Positions 24,689 through 33,481 of a stretch of DNA of 53,339 nucleotides are shown here, piece by piece. The notes beneath the pieces are model-generated. The model worked only from the letters and a program-made list of their open reading frames with translations. It was not told the origin of the DNA and ran no database searches. The number at the start of each line of letters is the position of its first letter. Within the stretch, counting starts at the first letter, position 1. The DNA comes from Candidatus Solibacter sp. (GTDB taxonomy: Bacteria > Acidobacteriota > Terriglobia > Bryobacterales > Bryobacteraceae), in the NCBI GenBank assembly GCA_025361425.1, contig JANYAH010000268.1, forward strand, positions 1-53,339, read 5' to 3'. The translations under genes and the position numbers were made by a program.

Positions 24689-26083
24689 TTGAAAGTCGGT
24701 TTCATCAGTCTGGGCTGTCCCAAAAACCTCGTCGATAGTGAAGTGATGATGGGTCAACTCGTCGCCAAAGGCCACGAACTAACCCCCCATCCCGATCAGG
24801 CCGACGTGCTCGTGGTCAACACGTGCAGCTTCATCGACCCGGCGAAAAAGGAGTCCATCGACACCATCCTGGAGATGGCCGAATACAAGAAAATCGGCCG
24901 CGCCAAAAAGCTCATCGTCGCCGGCTGTCTGGTAGAACGCTATCGTGGCGATATCCGCCAGCAAATCCCCGAGGTCGATGCCCTCATCGGCACCAATGAA
25001 CTGGAAAGCATCGTCGCCGTCTGCGAGGGTCTGCCGCCGGACTCCAATCCGCTGGAGCCCTACCTCTATCACCATCTCACCCCGCGCGTGCTCTCCACCC
25101 CGCACCATTTCGCCTACATGAAGATCGCCGAAGGCTGCGATCACCCATGTACCTTCTGCGTCATTCCGCAATATCGCGGCGCCTTCCGCAGCCGGCGCTT
25201 CGAATCCGTAATCTCCGAGGCCACCCGCCTCTTCCAGCAGGGCATCCGCGAGATCAACCTGATCGGCCAGGACACCACCTGCTACGGCGAAGATTTCGGA
25301 CTCCCCGACGGCCTCGCGAACCTGCTCGCGCGCCTCGCGCAAATCGAGACACCCGCCGAAAAGTGGATCCGCTTCCTCTACGCCTATCCGAATAAAGTCA
25401 CGCAGCGCCTGCTCGATACCATCGCCGAACACGCCGCCCTCGCCAAGTACATCGACATGCCGTTGCAACACGCCAGCGCGCGCATTCTCAAGCGCATGAA
25501 GCGCGGCGCATCGGGCGATATTTTCCTCAAGCTGATTGAGCGCATTCGCCGCACCATCCCCGGCGTCGCCATCCGCACCAGCTTCATCGTGGGCTTCCCC
25601 GGCGAGACCGCCGAAGACTTCGCGGAATTGTGCCAATTCGTCGAGGCCGCCAAATTCGATAATCTCGGCGTGTTCGCCTACTCCGATGAGGACACCAGCG
25701 CCAGCTTCGCGCTCGATGGCAAAGTGGACGGCCGCACCACGCAGAATCGCAAGCGCCGCCTGATGGCCATCCAACGCAAAATCGCGCGCGCACGCAATCG
25801 CGCCCTCGTGGGCAGCGAAGTCCCCGTACTGGTCGGCGGCCTTTCCATTGAGACCGATCTCTTGTGGGAATCGCGCATGGCCACCCAGGCGCCGGAGATC
25901 GATGGCGTCACCCTGATCAACGATTTCGAGGGCTCGGAACCGCGCCCCGGCGAGATCCGCCGCCTGCGCATTACCGAAGCGCACGATTACGACGTAGTGG
26001 GCACGCTGCTCGCCCCCACCGAACCGGCGCCGCCGCCGGCAGCCTCCGCCTTCATCAACATCTCGCCCCTGGTAGCCGTATGA
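24689..26083 (+). CDS. rimO: Ribosomal protein S12 methylthiotransferase RimO
   Basis: RimO is a radical-SAM enzyme that methylthiolates an Asp of ribosomal protein S12. The 464-residue protein has the UPF0004 domain ([39 protein letters not shown]) with three cluster cysteines, the radical SAM motif [11 protein letters not shown] and a C-terminal TRAM domain. The S12-specific [10 protein letters not shown] form separates it from MiaB. The start is TTG at 24689, which gives the standard N-terminus. The tail after TRAM is Pro/Ala-rich and slightly longer than usual. The yacG ATG overlaps its stop codon. Confidence 0.96.
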   Translation: MKVGFISLGCPKNLVDSEVMMGQLVAKGHELTPHPDQADVLVVNTCSFIDPAKKESIDTILEMAEYKKIGRAKKLIVAGCLVERYRGDIRQQIPEVDALIGTNELESIVAVCEGLPPDSNPLEPYLYHHLTPRVLSTPHHFAYMKIAEGCDHPCTFCVIPQYRGAFRSRRFESVISEATRLFQQGIREINLIGQDTTCYGEDFGLPDGLANLLARLAQIETPAEKWIRFLYAYPNKVTQRLLDTIAEHAALAKYIDMPLQHASARILKRMKRGASGDIFLKLIERIRRTIPGVAIRTSFIVGFPGETAEDFAELCQFVEAAKFDNLGVFAYSDEDTSASFALDGKVDGRTTQNRKRRLMAIQRKIARARNRALVGSEVPVLVGGLSIETDLLWESRMATQAPEIDGVTLINDFEGSEPRPGEIRRLRITEAHDYDVVGTLLAPTEPAPPPAASAFINISPLVAV

Positions 26084-26244
26084 TGCCTTGTCCCATCTGT
26101 AAGAAAACGGTCGCCCCCGGCGACCCCGATTTCCCGTTCTGCAGCGAGCGCTGCCGCATCATTGACCTGGGCAACTGGGCCACCGGTAAATACGTAATCC
26201 CAGGCCCCCCCACCTCCATCTCGCAGGAAGAAGATGAGGGATAG
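26080..26244 (+). CDS. yacG: YacG-family zinc protein
   Basis: YacG proteins are small zinc-binding proteins; the E. coli one inhibits DNA gyrase. The 54-residue product has the four-cysteine pattern CPICKK...[16 protein letters not shown] with spacing C-x2-C, then C-x3-C, and an acidic tail (SQEEDEG). The ATGATG start overlaps the rimO stop (ATGA), so translation is coupled. It lies in a plus-strand run with pgpA. Confidence 0.9.
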   Translation: MMPCPICKKTVAPGDPDFPFCSERCRIIDLGNWATGKYVIPGPPTSISQEEDEG

Positions 26245-26271
26245 TTACCCTCTGTGCACCCTTAGGGTTCT

Positions 26272-26319
26272 TGTTTTCCTTTGCGCTTCCTCTGCGCTCT
26301 CTGTGTCTCTGCGTTGAAT
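26272..26319 (-). repeat. Dispersed GCAGAG-type repeat, copy 3, abutting pgpA start
   Basis: On the minus strand from 26319 this reads ATTCAACGCAGAGACACAGA followed by GAGCGCAGAGGAAGCGCAAAGG, close to copies 1 and 2 at 2.2-2.4 kb. Its end overlaps the first two bases of the pgpA ATG, so this repeat supplies the whole upstream sequence, including whatever serves as ribosome site. Confidence 0.75.
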
Positions 26320-26800
26320 GGATTTCTTTGTGAAGCGGCAAAACTTCGCCATCCAACTCGCCACCTGGTTCGGCTGCGGCTATTCCCCCGTCGCGCCCGG
26401 CACCGCCGGTTCGCTGGCCGCTCTCGCTATTGGTATTCTTCTTCACGAATTCGCCGGCTTCACCGGGTGGCACTTTCTCGTCCTCGCGGCCCTGCTCTTC
26501 GCTCCCGCCACCTGGGCCGCCACCATCACCGCCCAAGTCACTCGCCTCAAAGACCCCCAGATCGTCGTAGTGGACGAAGTCCTGGGCCAGTGGATCGCTC
26601 TTGCCGGCGCCAACGCGCTAAACTGGAAGAGCTACCTGGCCGCGTTCGCGCTCTTCCGCCTCTTCGATATCTGGAAACCGCCGCCCGTGCGCCACCTCGA
26701 GTCCCTGCACGGAGGGCTCGGCATCAACCTCGACGATGTCATGGCCGGCGCCTACGCCGCACTTGTGTTATTCCTGGCAGGGTGCTTCAATCTTTACTAA
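26318..26800 (+). CDS. pgpA: Phosphatidylglycerophosphatase A
   Basis: PgpA removes phosphate from phosphatidylglycerophosphate, the product of PgsA, to give phosphatidylglycerol. The 160-residue membrane protein has WFGCGYSPVAPGTAGSLAAL, the metal/catalytic block IVVVDEVLGQWIAL, LFRLFDIWKPPPVR and the C-terminal HGGLGINLDDVMAGAYAAL, all family landmarks. Hydrophobic helices lie between. The ATG at 26318 touches a dispersed repeat and lacks a normal ribosome site, so expression may depend on upstream translation or on the repeat sequence. Confidence 0.95.
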   Translation: MDFFVKRQNFAIQLATWFGCGYSPVAPGTAGSLAALAIGILLHEFAGFTGWHFLVLAALLFAPATWAATITAQVTRLKDPQIVVVDEVLGQWIALAGANALNWKSYLAAFALFRLFDIWKPPPVRHLESLHGGLGINLDDVMAGAYAALVLFLAGCFNLY

Positions 26801-26802
26801 AT

Positions 26803-27831
26803 ATGACTCTCCGTAAACCAGCAGACCCCAAGCCGCTCATCTCCCAGGTCACGCCGCTCGCGGCCATCGCCGGCGGCGAGTTGCAGATTCGGGGGAAGGG
26901 CTTTGCGCAAGAGGAACGGCCCAAGGTGACCATCGGGGAAGTGGGCGCACCGGTCATCGTCGGCTCCGATTCGTTTGTCATAGCCCGTGTTCCCGAGGGC
27001 GCCACCGCCGGCGAACTCGTGATCGAAAGCGGCGCCAAGGCAAGCGAGTCCTGGGCCTGTGACATCGGTATGCTGATGGCCGATAGCCTCCATCCCGTGA
27101 CCAACCCCGCCGTCGATTCCTTCGGCAACATCTTTACCACCTTCAGCGGTTCACGCGGCCAGAAGGTTCCCGTGGCCGTCTATAAGATCGATCTCAACTT
27201 CTCCTTGAAGCCGTTCATCAACGACCTCATGAATGCCACCGCGCTCATCTTCGATGAGCAGGGCATGCTCTACATCTCCAGCCGCTACGATGGCTTCGTC
27301 TACCAGGTCACGCCCAACGGCAACATGAGCGTCTACGTGGAAGGTATGGGCGTCGCGACCGGAATTGCCTTCGATGGCGAACACAATCTTTATGTGGGCG
27401 ACCGCAGCGGCACCATCTTCAAGATCAGTCCCAGCCGCCAGATCTTCGTCTTCGCCACCCTCGAACCGTCCATCTCCGCCTACCACCTGACCTTCGGTCC
27501 CGACGGCTATCTCTACGTCACCGGCCCTACCACCTCCAGCTTCGACACCGTGTTCCGCATCTCGCACCAAGGCGAGGTGGAAACTTTCTACCGCGGCCTC
27601 GGCCGCCCCCAAGGCATGGCCTTCGATGAGGAGGGCCGGCTCTACGTCGCTGCCTCCATCGCCGGACGCAAGGGCGTCGTGCGTATCGATCCCTCCCGCC
27701 GCGCCGACCTGTTTCTCTCCGGACCCGGCATCGTCGGCCTTGCCTTCACCCCGTCCCGCGCCATGGTGGTCGTCACCACCAACGCCATCCATCGCGTCGA
27801 TGTCGGCATTAAAGGGCGGCCTCTCTTCTAA
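26803..27831 (+). CDS. IPT/TIG plus beta-propeller protein
   Basis: The 342-residue protein starts with an IPT/TIG immunoglobulin-like domain (ISQVTPLAAIAGGELQIRGK to about residue 90). A six-bladed-type propeller follows, with repeats such as ALIFDEQGMLYISSRYDGFV, GIAFDGEHNLYVGDRSGTIF, GPDGYLYVTG and GMAFDEEGRLYVAAS, as in NHL/SMP-30-like folds. No signal peptide is obvious, so location is unclear. The role is unknown; such folds bind ligands or proteins or act as lactonases. It begins 2 bases after pgpA and ends overlapping the cinA ATG by one base. Confidence 0.78.
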   Translation: MTLRKPADPKPLISQVTPLAAIAGGELQIRGKGFAQEERPKVTIGEVGAPVIVGSDSFVIARVPEGATAGELVIESGAKASESWACDIGMLMADSLHPVTNPAVDSFGNIFTTFSGSRGQKVPVAVYKIDLNFSLKPFINDLMNATALIFDEQGMLYISSRYDGFVYQVTPNGNMSVYVEGMGVATGIAFDGEHNLYVGDRSGTIFKISPSRQIFVFATLEPSISAYHLTFGPDGYLYVTGPTTSSFDTVFRISHQGEVETFYRGLGRPQGMAFDEEGRLYVAASIAGRKGVVRIDPSRRADLFLSGPGIVGLAFTPSRAMVVVTTNAIHRVDVGIKGRPLF

Positions 27832-29072
27832 TGAACGCCGAAATCATCGCCATCGGCAGTGAGATGCTCGCCGGCGATCGCGTCGATACCAACTCGCTCT
27901 ACCTCACCGGGGAGTTGAACAAACTCGGCGTCGAAGTGGTCGCCAAGTGCGTCATCGGCGACAACCGCGACCGCCTCGCCGCCCAAGTCCGCCAATCCAT
28001 GGGCCGCTCCGCTATCCTGATTCTCTCCGGCGGCCTCGGCCCCACTGAAGACGATGTCACCCGCGAAGCCGTCGCCCAGGCGCTCGGCCGCAATCTCGTC
28101 TTCGACACCGCGATCGCCGACTGGCTGGCGCAGCGCTTCGCCGCCGCCAAACGCACCATGGCCGAAGTCAACAAACGTCAGGCCTACGTGATCCAGGGCG
28201 CCGACGTTCTCTCCAATGATCGCGGCACCGCTCCCGGCCAGTGGCTGGAAGAATCCGGTGCGGTCGCCATCCTCCTGCCCGGTCCACCGCATGAACTCAA
28301 GTCCATGTTCCAGCGGCACTGCATCCCCCGCCTCGCCAGCATCGCCCCCAAGCAGGTGATCCGCACCCTATTCCTGCGCGTCGCCGGTATGGGAGAGAGC
28401 GATCTCGATCAGTTGATCGCGCCGGTCTACAAAAAATATCAGAACCCGGTGACCACCATCCTGGCCGCCGCCGGCGATATCCAGATTCATCTCCGCGCGC
28501 GCTGCGAAACCGAAGCCGAGGCGGATGCGCTCCTCGCCGAAGTCGGCGACCCCATCGAATTGCTGCTCGGCGACCGCATTTACTCGCGCAATGGCGATCC
28601 GCTCCAAGTCGTGGTGGGCGACCTGCTGCACAAGCTCGACGCTACGGTCTCGGTGGCGGAAAGTGCCACGGGCGGAATGCTCGGCGAGCGCTTCACCAGC
28701 GCACCGGGGAGTTCGCAGTACTTCGTCGGCGGATTCATCACCTACAACAACGCCATGAAGATGGAGTTACTCGGCGTGAGCCCGGAGGTCCTGGCGGAGC
28801 ACGGCGCGGTGAGCCAGGAAACCGCCGAAGCCATGGCCCTCGGCGCGCGCGCCCGCACCAAATCCACCTACGCGCTCTCCATCACTGGAGCGGCAGGACC
28901 CGAAACCGGAAGCGAAAAGGTTCCAAAGGGCACTACGTACGTGGGCCTCTCCGATGCCGCCGGCACCATATCCGTGAACAGGCAGTTCCTGGGCGATCGC
29001 CAACGCATCCGCACCTTCGCGGCCCAGATGGCGCTGGACCTGTTGCGCCGACGGATTACCGGACGTCCGTAG
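27831..29072 (+). CDS. cinA: CinA / nicotinamide-nucleotide amidase family protein
   Basis: The 413-residue protein has the N-terminal molybdopterin-binding-like domain (IIAIGSEMLAGDRVDTNSLY, LILSGGLGPTEDDVTREAVA, ILLPGPPHELKSMF) and the C-terminal deamidase domain (VAESATGGMLGERFT, FITYNNAMKMELLGV, ALSITGAAGPETGSEKVPKG). Such proteins act in pyridine nucleotide recycling by hydrolysing NMN and/or ADP-ribose. The length is standard. The ATG overlaps the preceding TAA; the 3' end overlaps a convergent XapX gene by 17 bases. Confidence 0.95.
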   Translation: MNAEIIAIGSEMLAGDRVDTNSLYLTGELNKLGVEVVAKCVIGDNRDRLAAQVRQSMGRSAILILSGGLGPTEDDVTREAVAQALGRNLVFDTAIADWLAQRFAAAKRTMAEVNKRQAYVIQGADVLSNDRGTAPGQWLEESGAVAILLPGPPHELKSMFQRHCIPRLASIAPKQVIRTLFLRVAGMGESDLDQLIAPVYKKYQNPVTTILAAAGDIQIHLRARCETEAEADALLAEVGDPIELLLGDRIYSRNGDPLQVVVGDLLHKLDATVSVAESATGGMLGERFTSAPGSSQYFVGGFITYNNAMKMELLGVSPEVLAEHGAVSQETAEAMALGARARTKSTYALSITGAAGPETGSEKVPKGTTYVGLSDAAGTISVNRQFLGDRQRIRTFAAQMALDLLRRRITGRP

Positions 29073-29253
29073 CCACTGGCGGCTTCGGCTCGGCAGGCTT
29101 GGCGAGGTAATTATCCGCCGTCATGTACCCGATAGTGGTAGCCACCACCAGCAGCGCCCCCAGCAATCTCGGTGGACTCGGCACTGGAATGTCCCACCAC
29201 CGGCACCCCGCTCCCAGTACAAATCCGAGCAAAAGACCAATCGCGCTTTTCAT
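29056..29253 (-). CDS. XapX-domain small membrane protein
   Basis: The 65-residue product reads MKSAIGLLLGFVLGAGCRWW, then DIPVPSPPRLLGALLVVAT and GYMTADNYL, which matches the two short helices of XapX-type proteins joined by a P-x-P-x-P-P turn. It is predicted to lie in the inner membrane, function unknown. GGAATCA before the ATG at 29253 favours this start over ATG at 29262. Its 3' end overlaps cinA on the other strand by 17 bases. Confidence 0.75.
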   Translation of the reverse strand: MKSAIGLLLGFVLGAGCRWWDIPVPSPPRLLGALLVVATTIGYMTADNYLAKPAEPKPPVATDVR

Positions 29254-29275
29254 TGATTCCATTCTAACATTCCGT

Positions 29276-29299
29276 GCTCCACCTTTCCGTGGGTGGAGC
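29276..29299. other. Hairpin between folE and the XapX gene
   Basis: GCTCCACC (29276-29283) pairs with GGTGGAGC (29292-29299) around an 8-base loop. It lies downstream of folE and upstream of the XapX gene on the same strand, so it could end folE transcription or be a leader structure. No T-run follows. Confidence 0.45.
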
Positions 29300-29349
29300 C
29301 ATCGCCTTGCGTCACGAACGGCAAAAGTGCGACCGTCTCAAGCCTTTTC

Positions 29350-29964
29350 TCAGTACCCGTTCCCCCGGTGATTCACCAGCGCCAGAAACTCATCCCGCGT
29401 GTCCTTGCGGTCCCGGAACGCCCCCAGCATCGCGCTCGTCATCGCCCCGGAGTGCTGCTTCTCCACGCCCCGCATCATCATGCAGAAGTGGCGCGCTTCG
29501 CAGATCACTCCCACACCCAGCGGATTAATCGCTTCGTAAACCGTCTGCGCCACCTGCTGCGTCAGCCGCTCCTGAATCTGTAGCCGCCGCGCGAACATGT
29601 CCACAATCCGCGGAATCTTGCTCAGGCCAATCACCTTCTTCCGCGGCAGGTATGCCACGTGCATCTTGCCGTAGAACGGCAGCATGTGGTGCTCGCACAG
29701 GCTGAAGAACTCGATGTCCCTCACCACCACCATTTCGTCGTACTTCACTTCGTACAACGCGCCGTTCAGAATCTGCTCCACGTTCATCTGGTAGCCGCTG
29801 GTCAGAAAGTGCAAGGCCTTGTCCACACGTTGCGGCGTGCGTACCAATCCATCGCGCTTCGGGTCCTCGCCCAGGCGGCCCAACAACTCCTCAATCAGAG
29901 GCGCTATCGACTCATCCTCAATCTCGGGCTTTATCATTTTGACCACTGCTTTATTCGATTTCAT
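29350..29964 (-). CDS. folE: GTP cyclohydrolase I
   Basis: FolE converts GTP to 7,8-dihydroneopterin triphosphate, the entry to folate, biopterin and queuosine-type pathways. The 204-residue protein has [18 protein letters not shown], the zinc-binding [40 protein letters not shown] and [18 protein letters not shown] with the second zinc Cys. The ATG at 29964, with GGAG upstream, lies inside the last codons of the preceding PTPS-family gene (14-base overlap). The three genes PTPS2-PTPS1-folE are clearly one operon. Confidence 0.97.
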   Translation of the reverse strand: MKSNKAVVKMIKPEIEDESIAPLIEELLGRLGEDPKRDGLVRTPQRVDKALHFLTSGYQMNVEQILNGALYEVKYDEMVVVRDIEFFSLCEHHMLPFYGKMHVAYLPRKKVIGLSKIPRIVDMFARRLQIQERLTQQVAQTVYEAINPLGVGVICEARHFCMMMRGVEKQHSGAMTSAMLGAFRDRKDTRDEFLALVNHRGNGY

Positions 29965-30385
29965 CGGCTCCCACCTCAAAGACATTCCGCGAGGTCTCGC
30001 CGATGCGAATCTTCTCCAGCTTCGGCCACTCGCCTGGAAACGCTTGTTTCCAATTTCGTTTCAGCCTGCGACAGATCTCTAATCCCAGATTTTCCGACGT
30101 CGGCACTACGCTCGCAAACTCGGCAACTTCCCGGTTCAAATTGTGGTGGTCGAACGGCCCCACCACTTCCCGCCCTACCATCTCATCCAGTGCGGCGATA
30201 TCTACCGCTCGGCCCGTCGCCCCCTCCAGCGGCCCGCGTACGCTTACTTCCACCACGTAGTTGTGTCCGTGGCCATGCGGATTATTGCACTTGCCGTACA
30301 ACTGGCGATTCTCTACCTCGCTCAACTCACCGGAATGCAGCCGATGCGACGCGGCGAATTCGTACCTCCGGGTTACGCGGAACAC
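29951..30385 (-). CDS. 6-pyruvoyl-tetrahydropterin synthase/QueD family, catalytic Cys present
   Basis: The 144-residue protein has FAASHRLHS with the first zinc His, then [18 protein letters not shown], which supplies the catalytic Cys and the other two zinc His, followed by FDHHNLN and [14 protein letters not shown] with the triad His and pterin-binding Glu. It would act on dihydroneopterin triphosphate made by FolE, giving either 6-pyruvoyl-tetrahydropterin or 6-carboxy-tetrahydropterin. The KCNNP form is closer to the PTPS type than to the QueD CxxxHGH type. The start is GTG at 30385, inside the end of the neighbouring paralogue gene (13-base overlap). Confidence 0.9.
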   Translation of the reverse strand: MFRVTRRYEFAASHRLHSGELSEVENRQLYGKCNNPHGHGHNYVVEVSVRGPLEGATGRAVDIAALDEMVGREVVGPFDHHNLNREVAEFASVVPTSENLGLEICRRLKRNWKQAFPGEWPKLEKIRIGETSRNVFEVGADEIE

Positions 30386-30798
30386 GGCGTTTCTCCGAAA
30401 TAATCCACATACAGGTCCGAGGTCTCGTACACCCGCACGGCGTGGAGTTTCTTCCGGCCGTCGCTCAAACACGGCTCCAGGCGGCGCCAGATATCAAGCG
30501 CAATGTTCTCCGTGGTCGGCACTTCCCGGTCGAACGGCGGCACCTCGTAGTTCAAAAATCGATGATCGTACGGCTCTACAATCTCGCGCTCTAAAATGGC
30601 TTTCAAATCCTTCAAATCCAGCACCATTCCCGTCACCGCATCCGGGTCGCCCGCCAGGCTGACTTCCACCACGTAATTGTGCCCATGGCCGTGCGGATTC
30701 GCCGCCATGCCGTAGATCCGCTGGTTTTCCTCATCGGAAAGCCGCGGATTCCTGCAAACGTGGGAAGCGGAAAACTCAACTTTACGGGTAATCACCAT
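30373..30798 (-). CDS. PTPS/QueD paralogue lacking the catalytic Cys
   Basis: The 141-residue protein is a paralogue of the next gene: [54 protein letters not shown] and PTTENIALDIWRRL. The zinc His set (ASH, HGHGH) is kept, but the catalytic Cys of the KCNN motif is Ala in MAAN. A Cys occurs 16 residues earlier (HVCRNP), but on the wrong strand for the known mechanism. It may be an altered-specificity enzyme, a partner subunit of its neighbour, or a PTPS-III-like variant. The ATG at 30798 begins the conserved fold. It is the first gene of the folE operon. Confidence 0.87.
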   Translation of the reverse strand: MVITRKVEFSASHVCRNPRLSDEENQRIYGMAANPHGHGHNYVVEVSLAGDPDAVTGMVLDLKDLKAILEREIVEPYDHRFLNYEVPPFDREVPTTENIALDIWRRLEPCLSDGRKKLHAVRVYETSDLYVDYFGETPCSA

Positions 30799-30856
30799 TC
30801 GTGCTTTTTTCGACGCTGGTAGGGCCTGCGGAGATACAATTAAATTATAGTCCGTC

Positions 30857-31372
30857 ATGCAAAGCTCTAAAACCGACCGTTTATTGCGAGCCGGCATTGT
30901 CCTTCTTTCGGCCGGCCTCGTCTATTTTATCTACTCCGGTATCCACGAACACGTTGTGGTCGCTGGCGATACCGCGCCCGAATTTTCCATTAGGGCCGAT
31001 AATGGCCGCACCGTCTCCCTGCCCAACTTCGGAGGTAAACTCCTGGTGCTCAACTTCTGGGCCACCTGGTGCCCGCCCTGCGTGCAGGAAACCCCCTCTC
31101 TCAGCAAGTTCGCCGCCGCCTACGCTGCTAAGGGAGTCGTCGTCCTCGGCATCAGCGTCGATAAGGACGAGAAGGTCTATCGCACTTTCCTCCAGAAGTT
31201 CAACCCCGCATTCCTCTACGCCCGCGAATTCAAGCTGCACGAGGATTTCGGCACCTTCATGTACCCCGAAACCTACATCATCGATTCCAAGGGCAAGGTG
31301 CTCTATAAGCTCGCCGAACCCGCCGATTGGATGGATCCCCGCATGACGCAGCTCGTCGATTCCCTGCTGTAA
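30857..31372 (+). CDS. TlpA-type thioredoxin-fold protein
   Basis: The 171-residue protein has an uncleaved signal anchor (LLRAGIVLLSAGLVYFIYSG) and an AhpC/TSA-Redoxin fold with the active site FWATWCPPCVQETP, the cis-Pro region TFMYPETYIID and a resolving geometry like ResA/TlpA. It would reduce disulfides on the outer face of the membrane, for example in cytochrome c maturation. The ATG at 30857 follows an AT-rich leader. It is divergent from the pterin operon and begins a plus-strand run of three genes. Confidence 0.9.
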   Translation: MQSSKTDRLLRAGIVLLSAGLVYFIYSGIHEHVVVAGDTAPEFSIRADNGRTVSLPNFGGKLLVLNFWATWCPPCVQETPSLSKFAAAYAAKGVVVLGISVDKDEKVYRTFLQKFNPAFLYAREFKLHEDFGTFMYPETYIIDSKGKVLYKLAEPADWMDPRMTQLVDSLL

Positions 31373-31381
31373 AGTGAAAGC

Positions 31382-32452
31382 GTGACCTCCGTTCCCCTGG
31401 AATTGCCGCTGCGCCCCGCGGATGCGGCGGACCTGGCCAACCTGATTTTCGATCACGCCGAAGGCAAACCTCTCTCCAGCGACGTGCGCAACCGCCTCGC
31501 CGCCCGCGCCGCTGTGCTCAAATTCCAGACCCTCTCCCCCTTCCTCGGCTCGCTGGAGCGCGACCCGGTTCATCACTCGGTATACTATCTGGCCGTGGAT
31601 GCGGCCACCCCGGATGGCGCCAGCCTCCCGCTCCTGCTCCACATGGCGCGGGCCGCCGCGCCCACCAGCAGCATCTACCACAAGCCCCTCCTCATCGGCC
31701 GCATGCGCCGTCCCGACGGGTCGGAGATGGTGATCAACGCCATTCCCTTCGGACCCGGCGACCGAACCAACGTCGAGACCTTTGCCGCGCGCATCAATTC
31801 GGCCTTCTATCCGCAACCCCAGGGCGCTCGCACCACCATCACGGTCGAGGAAGACTATCCCGCCGCCTTCCACACCTTCCTCGCTATCCGCAAGCACACC
31901 GGCAAGAATGTCGCTGCTCTATCCGGCAGTTATCACGCCGCCATGTGGGCCGCCATCCGCGCCGGCTGGCGATCCGGATACACCACCGCGGCAGACCTCA
32001 CCGCCGAAAGCGGCGCCATCACCAACCTCAGTGGAAACGAAGGCTTCAGCCGCTACGCCGTCGCCATTCCTGCCACCGCCAGTTGCCTCAACGAGGCCGA
32101 CATGTTCTACCACCAGATCCGCCACGCCCGCGCCGCCATGAAGATCTCGCGCGCCTTCGACCTCGAATTGGATGCGGCAAACCCCCTGACCCCGGAATTC
32201 CTTCGCTCCCTCCTGGATTTCATGAGGGAGCGCGGCCATCTCCCCCAATTGGTCTCTCCCGGGCCGGTAGCCGAAAAGGACCTCGACGAAATGGCAACCA
32301 TCGCACAGCATTTCCAGATCACCCTCAGCTTCCGCTACCGCGGCGAGCCCGCCGAAACCGTGCGCGCCATCGCCAAAGCCATGTCGGGCAGACTCAACTA
32401 CCGCGTTCGCCACGCCGCCGAAGCGCAATTTGTGGCGGAGCATCTCCTGTGA
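31382..32452 (+). CDS. Unrecognised 356-residue protein
   Basis: I do not recognise this family. The start is GTG at 31382, 9 bases after the tlpA-like gene; the 3' end overlaps the next gene by 4 bases. There is no signal peptide or membrane helix. Notable phrases are VHHSVYYLAVDAATPDG, PLLIGRMRRPDGSEMVINAI, the NVETFAARINSAFYPQPQGA segment, AALSGSYHAAMWAAIRAGWR and a C-terminal helical stretch ending in YRVRHAAEAQFVAEHLL. Base and codon use match the neighbours and the frame is clean, so it is surely a real gene. The middle could be a TIM-barrel enzyme, but that is a guess. Confidence 0.75.
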   Translation: MTSVPLELPLRPADAADLANLIFDHAEGKPLSSDVRNRLAARAAVLKFQTLSPFLGSLERDPVHHSVYYLAVDAATPDGASLPLLLHMARAAAPTSSIYHKPLLIGRMRRPDGSEMVINAIPFGPGDRTNVETFAARINSAFYPQPQGARTTITVEEDYPAAFHTFLAIRKHTGKNVAALSGSYHAAMWAAIRAGWRSGYTTAADLTAESGAITNLSGNEGFSRYAVAIPATASCLNEADMFYHQIRHARAAMKISRAFDLELDAANPLTPEFLRSLLDFMRERGHLPQLVSPGPVAEKDLDEMATIAQHFQITLSFRYRGEPAETVRAIAKAMSGRLNYRVRHAAEAQFVAEHLL

Positions 32453-33444
32453 TACGCCGCCTTGCCCTCTCGCACTGCTTGGTCCGGTTGGCCGCGGCCA
32501 AGGTGAGCCACGCGCTTTCGCCTCTCGTCCCCACCCTGCTTGCTCTCACCCTGGCCCTGTCGGCCGCGGCGCAGCCGGTCTCCGTAATCAACGGCGTGCG
32601 CGGTTTGATCGCCCGGCAAGATCTGGTGGGCGCGGAACGCCTGGCGCGCGCTTGGCAGACCCGCAACCCCGCGTCCCCGGAACTGGCGGCTGCCCTCTCC
32701 TGGCTCGCCCGCGCCGCCTTGGAAGCCAAAAACCTCGATCAGGCCGACGCTTTCGCCGCCGAGGCCGCTAAAATGGCCTCCCGCTTCCTGATCGGCCAGA
32801 AGCTTGACGACGATCCCTGGCTGCCCACTGCCGCCGGCGCCGCCATCGAGGTCCACGCCCAGGTGCTGGCCGCGCGCGGCGAACGCCCCGAAGCCATCCT
32901 CTACCTGCAAGGCCAGCTCAAACAATTCGCCGGCACTTCCCTGCCCGAGCGCATTGGCAAAAACATCAACCTGCTGAACCTGGAGGGCAAGCCCGCGCCA
33001 TCGCTTGATCTCAGCGCCGTCCAATGGCTCGGCGCCAAGCCACTCTCGCTGGCTGCGCTGCGCGGTCACCCGATCCTGCTCTTTTTCTGGGCCCACTGGT
33101 GCGGTGATTGCAAAGCCGAGGTGCCCATCCTCGCCAACATCCAGCGCACCTTTGCACCACAGGGGCTGGTCGTCATCGGGCCGACGCGGCTTTACGGGTA
33201 TGTGGCCGGCGGCGAAGACGCGCCCGCCGCCAAGGAGAAGCTCTATATCGAGGAAGTCCGCCGCCGCTTTTATGCCGCACTACCGGGCATGGCGGTGCCG
33301 CTGAGTGCGGCCAATTTTATCTCCTACGGCGCCAGTTCCACTCCCACGCTGGTCTTGATCGATCGCGCGGGGGTGGTCCGCTTCTATCATCCCGGTGCCG
33401 TTCCGGAAGCCGAACTAAGCACCAGAATTCGCGCGCTTCGTTAG
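32449..33444 (+). CDS. Exported protein with C-terminal thioredoxin domain
   Basis: The 331-residue protein has a long N-terminal signal (TLLALTLALSAAAQPVS), then an alpha-helical TPR-like region (residues about 45-170; LAAALSWLARAALEAKNLDQ, LAARGERPEAILYLQGQL), then a thioredoxin-like domain with FFWAHWCGDCKAEVPILANI (active site WCGDC) and a C-terminal cis-Pro region ASSTPTLVLIDRAG. Export and the Cys pair suggest periplasmic disulfide chemistry along with the upstream TlpA-type protein. The start is GTG at 32449 and overlaps the upstream stop (GTGA). Confidence 0.84.
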   Translation: MIRRLALSHCLVRLAAAKVSHALSPLVPTLLALTLALSAAAQPVSVINGVRGLIARQDLVGAERLARAWQTRNPASPELAAALSWLARAALEAKNLDQADAFAAEAAKMASRFLIGQKLDDDPWLPTAAGAAIEVHAQVLAARGERPEAILYLQGQLKQFAGTSLPERIGKNINLLNLEGKPAPSLDLSAVQWLGAKPLSLAALRGHPILLFFWAHWCGDCKAEVPILANIQRTFAPQGLVVIGPTRLYGYVAGGEDAPAAKEKLYIEEVRRRFYAALPGMAVPLSAANFISYGASSTPTLVLIDRAGVVRFYHPGAVPEAELSTRIRALR

Positions 33445-33481
33445 TAACTTCACTTCGGCAGACTAGACCCAAACCATGCCG

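Noticed and set aside
24779-25984. 401-codon open frame on the minus strand
   Set aside because: It is antisense to rimO, whose motifs are complete; composition is Gly/Asp/Glu-rich as expected for a shadow.
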